From contig JADGJH010000262.1 of the NCBI GenBank assembly GCA_027596945.1, positions 1 through 21,670 of the forward strand: DNA of 21,670 bases. The letters run 5' to 3'. The position numbers were made by a program, and so were the translations under genes. This document shows positions 18,736 through 21,670 of this stretch, one piece after another. How positions within the stretch are numbered: position 1 is the first letter of the stretch; each line of letters starts with the position of its first letter. The notes beneath the pieces are model-generated. The model did not search any database. It was not told the origin of the DNA and worked only from the letters and a program-made list of their open reading frames with translations. The DNA is from Physocladia obscura. Its lineage: Eukaryota; Chytridiomycota; Chytridiomycetes; Chytridiales; Chytriomycetaceae.

Positions 18736-21618
18736 TTAATTTTTTTGCTTCAAATCATTAAGACGGAGAAGTTCACCCTCGGAAAACAATTGCTGAAAGT
18801 CTGCATCTGAGGCAAACAATACCACGTTGTTCTTGGCGGCAGTTTTTCTCATTTCGATAAGTTCGGAATTTTTATGCTGAACAGGAAACAACACAGCCGC
18901 ACCACACACAGCGCTTATCGTCAATTCCGCGATCTTCACTTTGAGGCTAGAAAATTCACCTTTGCGGGTTTTGGGCCGTTTTCCATCTTTTTGTGTAAAC
19001 ATGCCCTGAAGGGTTGTAGTTCGCCAAATGTCGGTTTTCATATTGACTTTTCGCTTCTGAAATTTGCACTGTACAAGCATGAGAATTTGGAAATGACGAA
19101 TACCTTTAGAGTCTAGAATTTCAAGAATGCACATGAAGTCAGGGCCAGTATATATGTCAAGAAATCCAAACGGAGCATCAGCTTGTGCCTTTATTTTATT
19201 TTTTTGGTTTTAATAAAAATATAAACAATTTTGTTGATATTAAAATTCTCACCAAAAAGCTATCAATTTTAGTTCCTTTCAAGCTTAATGCTTGACCAAA
19301 TTTGGGGTGGCCAATCGCTGGAATACGAATCTTCACGTATTTTCCGTCATATTTTTTTTTGATTTCATTACAAAGGAAGGGACAACTTTCCACTTGGCTG
19401 GGTGATTCAAAATATTTGAAGAAACGATATGCAACCAATGGTTCAAATTCAAACCCACGCTGGGACGGCTGATTTGTTAATAGGGAAAGCCGACCTACAA
19501 TCAACTTTTCCAGTGATCGTTGTTCAGACGTCCTCATAAATCCAGAAATCACAATAGGTTCTGAAATTTCAACAAGTCGTACATAATTCTCTGCTGTCTT
19601 AAGGATGCCAATTCCAGACTCAAATAAAGGTGCAAAATTTTCTTCTATCCTAATAGGCCCTTTATCCAGTAGAAAATTTAACAATGAATTATGAAGAAAA
19701 TTCAACAAATTAGCCACTGCAGGCTCACTAAAGGTCTCATGGAGTTGCATGAATCGTGAACAAATATCAGTTGTCAATCGGTGGTAAAGAGTCATTGCAT
19801 GATCATACACAGGTTTTTCAGGAGCTTTAAAGACTTCTTCAATAAGTCGAGCACAGAATCGACAACGACCGACAAATAGAGAAGCAAGACTTAGAGGCAT
19901 ATCCAACAAATATTTATCAAGATAGCTTTTCGCAAGCTGAGCAGAATTGTAGCCATTACTCAAAATAACCTCTGAATAACAATCTTTTCCAAGTGATGAT
20001 AATGCAGATTCTTTTGCTTGATTCAATGAGAGTCCAGTGCCCATTGCAACAAGAGGCATGCTAGTAGCAGTTGGGGGCATACCATGCGCAAAAATAAGAC
20101 CGTTATGAGCTCGAACAATTGCAGTGAACAAAGGGCGACTTGTCCTCCCATCAGCACTTTGAAACATGTTTGCTTCACTTGAAAGAAGCAACTGGCCTTC
20201 ATCCAAGACAACTGGTAAAATTTTTCATGTCGCATTTGTCCATCTATTTAATTGGGTTTTCAAGTAGCTCTGGAGGTTATTCGGATCCATGTGACGGAAT
20301 TGTAGAGCAAGCTTATCGAAAACGTCGCCGTTGCAGAAACCTTCAGGATCGAGCTGAATTAGAAGCCAATTGTGCGCATTAATATTTTTAAATTCTGGCC
20401 AAATATGAGATGCCATAAAGAACCGAGCTGCAAGAAGGCAGTAGTAATATCTGAAATTAAGAAAAAAAAAAGAAGAAAAAAATATTTGTAACTTAAAACA
20501 ATTTCAAAAAAATAACATATGTTTAACCTCGTTGCGTATTTCTCATTTTCTTTGTAGTCTTGCGGAATCAATTTTTCCGATAATTTTTTGAACATTTCTT
20601 GCATATCTGTTGAACCAAGCTTAACAGGCGCCTCTTGACGAGTTGAAAAATAGAATCCAGCAGTGGTAGCAAGAATTTCGAGAATAGTTCGAGTTTTTCC
20701 ACTGCCAGAGGAACCGAGGACAACAGCGGTTGTGGAAACCTTGAGTATATCCTGAACATATGCTGTTTTCGCTATGTCAATACTGTTGGATATATCAGTT
20801 AACAGCAGAGAAGGATTCGAATTGAACAAGACGATCGACTTTCCATTATATTTGAATTCGCAGGATTCAAATTTCAAAAAATTTTCTCGACATTGCGTTA
20901 AAACAGTGTAAGGTACGGTCCTTAAAATCTTCTCACAGTTTTGAAACACCTCTTGGTCCGCAAAATTGTCCACTGACAACTTTAATTTCACAATATCTAT
21001 ATGAAGAACGTTAAATAAGACAGGAACAAGTAAAGAACTCAACTTTGTTGGTCGTCAATCCCTGTGTCCAATTTCTGGTGGCTGAAGATGATTGGCGGAA
21101 TAAAAACCAGCACATGGTATAAATCTTGGGGAAGTGAATCGACAAAGAAAGACAGCTTCTTGGCTGAATTCGTCACCTGTTTGGAGAATACTTGAGAATA
21201 CACTGTAGAAGGATTAAAAGCGAAACGAACAAACTTTGGAGAATAAATTTTCACTCGTTAAACATGACCCAAGCGCAGATTGAAATGCAGCAGTATCTGC
21301 AGTTATTGTCTCTGGACGCTTGCCATAAGTCGCCAAGTCGAGTGCTTCCGGTGAGCGTTCGAGTTCGTCAACATTCAAGCCACCCACATCCGCCTTGCCG
21401 ATTCTGACGAGGGTAAGCTGGTCAGCGTCCAATCCTTTGAGAACGTTGGGTTTTTCTGTCCGAATAGCTTTCTTAAGATTGTCCACAGTTGTGCTCTCGG
21501 TGTTGATACGCACTGAGAAGCCTGTGGAGTTTGGGTCATTCGCAAGAACGCAGAATATTGTTGCTGTCGCAGTTCTTGTTTTGCTGGTTGAACTCCTCTT
21601 GCGTTTCCCTTTGACCAT
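18736..21618 (-). pseudogene. Crinkler (CRN)-family protein: ubiquitin-like header, P-loop NTPase, PD-(D/E/Q)xK nuclease; one in-frame TGA
   Basis: Minus-strand exons 21618-21255, 21202-21044, 20996-20528, 20450-19253, 19188-18736 join in frame (880 codons) except for a TGA at 20227-20225 (codon 406). CRN proteins are effectors of oomycetes and some fungi that act in nuclei. Seen: a basic KGKRKR start (nuclear-signal-like), a ubiquitin-like header (about 22-165) with TIFCVLANDP and LDADQLTLVRI, and no signal peptide. The P-loop NTPase has Walker A GSSGSGKT at 269-276, Walker B VVLDEGQ at 411-417 and the CRN-typical GTGLSL strand. The C-terminal restriction-endonuclease-like fold has GPDF (PD motif, about 747) and VQCKF (QxK, about 770-772). 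The TGA lies 4 codons before Walker B with the same frame on both sides. It may be a nonsense mutation, or part of an 84-nt intron (20304-20221, weak gtcaca donor, ccag acceptor) that would keep the frame. Every other landmark is intact. Confidence 0.85.
20225..20227 (-). other. In-frame TGA inside the CRN NTPase domain
   Basis: This is the only stop in an otherwise open exon of nearly 1.2 kb. Flanking text (QLNRWTNAT, stop, KILPVVLDEGQ) reads as continuous protein. Neighbouring genes terminate at TAA, TAG and TGA, so codon reassignment is unlikely. Confidence 0.8.
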
Positions 21619-21670
21619 TTTTTGGACGCGATTATTCAATACTTATTTCCAGATTCATTTATTAAAAGAC

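Noticed and set aside
18156..20227. Stop-codon reassignment to explain the internal TGA and TAG
   Set aside because: Two different stop codons would need recoding, while intact genes here end in TGA (HP1 copies, cystatin, IF1, Spherulin-4), TAG (Ser-Pro-rich gene) and TAA (DUF2408, MIC12-like).
20140..20382. Plus-strand 80-codon frame opposite the CRN TGA
   Set aside because: It is antisense to conserved NTPase sequence and shows no family resemblance.
1..21670. CRISPR array, rRNA genes, prokaryotic operons
   Set aside because: No regularly spaced repeats or rRNA cores were seen. Genes are intron-rich and eukaryotic, so ribosome binding sites and operons do not apply.

Overview
The window looks like nuclear DNA of an early-diverging (zoosporic, chytrid-like) fungus. 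The grounds are AT-rich intergenic DNA, genes cut by many short GT..AG introns (about 40-90 nt) whose exons join in frame, fungal-type families (DUF2408/UPF0662, a MIC12-like MICOS subunit, a Spherulin-4/GH135-like secreted protein) and a Crinkler (CRN) effector-family gene. The placement is inference from gene content. All gene models were spliced by eye and no transcript data were available.

Left part: 1-2.7 kb is a CpG-poor, stop-ridden relict of a DDE-type DNA transposon. From 2.88 to 5.49 kb, minus strand, lie two tandem heterochromatin protein 1 (HP1) homologues, each with an N-terminal chromodomain and a C-terminal chromoshadow domain. They are only 86 bp apart and share all four intron positions and phases, so they are an old tandem duplication. 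Upstream on the same strand (6.09-7.86 kb) is a Ser-Pro-rich, low-complexity protein with one conserved helix-like motif that may be a Whi5/Nrm1-type GTB motif. A decayed second copy of that motif lies at 8.5-8.7 kb.

Middle: 8.7-11.7 kb is gene-poor apart from a small predicted single-pass protein (9.84-10.25 kb). From 11.73 to 13.63 kb is a compact block: a type-1 cystatin (stefin) on the minus strand, separated by 41 bp from a divergent MIC12-like gene, followed by a mitochondrial ATPase inhibitor (IF1) that carries two IF1 motifs in one chain. Then come a three-module DUF2408 protein and a secreted Spherulin-4 domain protein with a long Thr/Ser mucin-like tail.

Right: 18.0-18.4 kb holds a coding-like minus-strand frame with one TAG. 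From 18.74 to 21.62 kb, minus strand, is a near-complete CRN gene: ubiquitin-like header, P-loop NTPase, and PD-(D/E/Q)xK nuclease-like C-terminus. It is interrupted by a single in-frame TGA just before Walker B. The neighbouring genes end in TAA, TAG and TGA, which argues against stop-codon reassignment.

The most notable observations are the intron-matched HP1 pair (one member with two SUMO-interaction-like repeats), the double-headed IF1, the cystatin in a fungus-like genome, and the nearly intact CRN gene broken or spliced at one codon.
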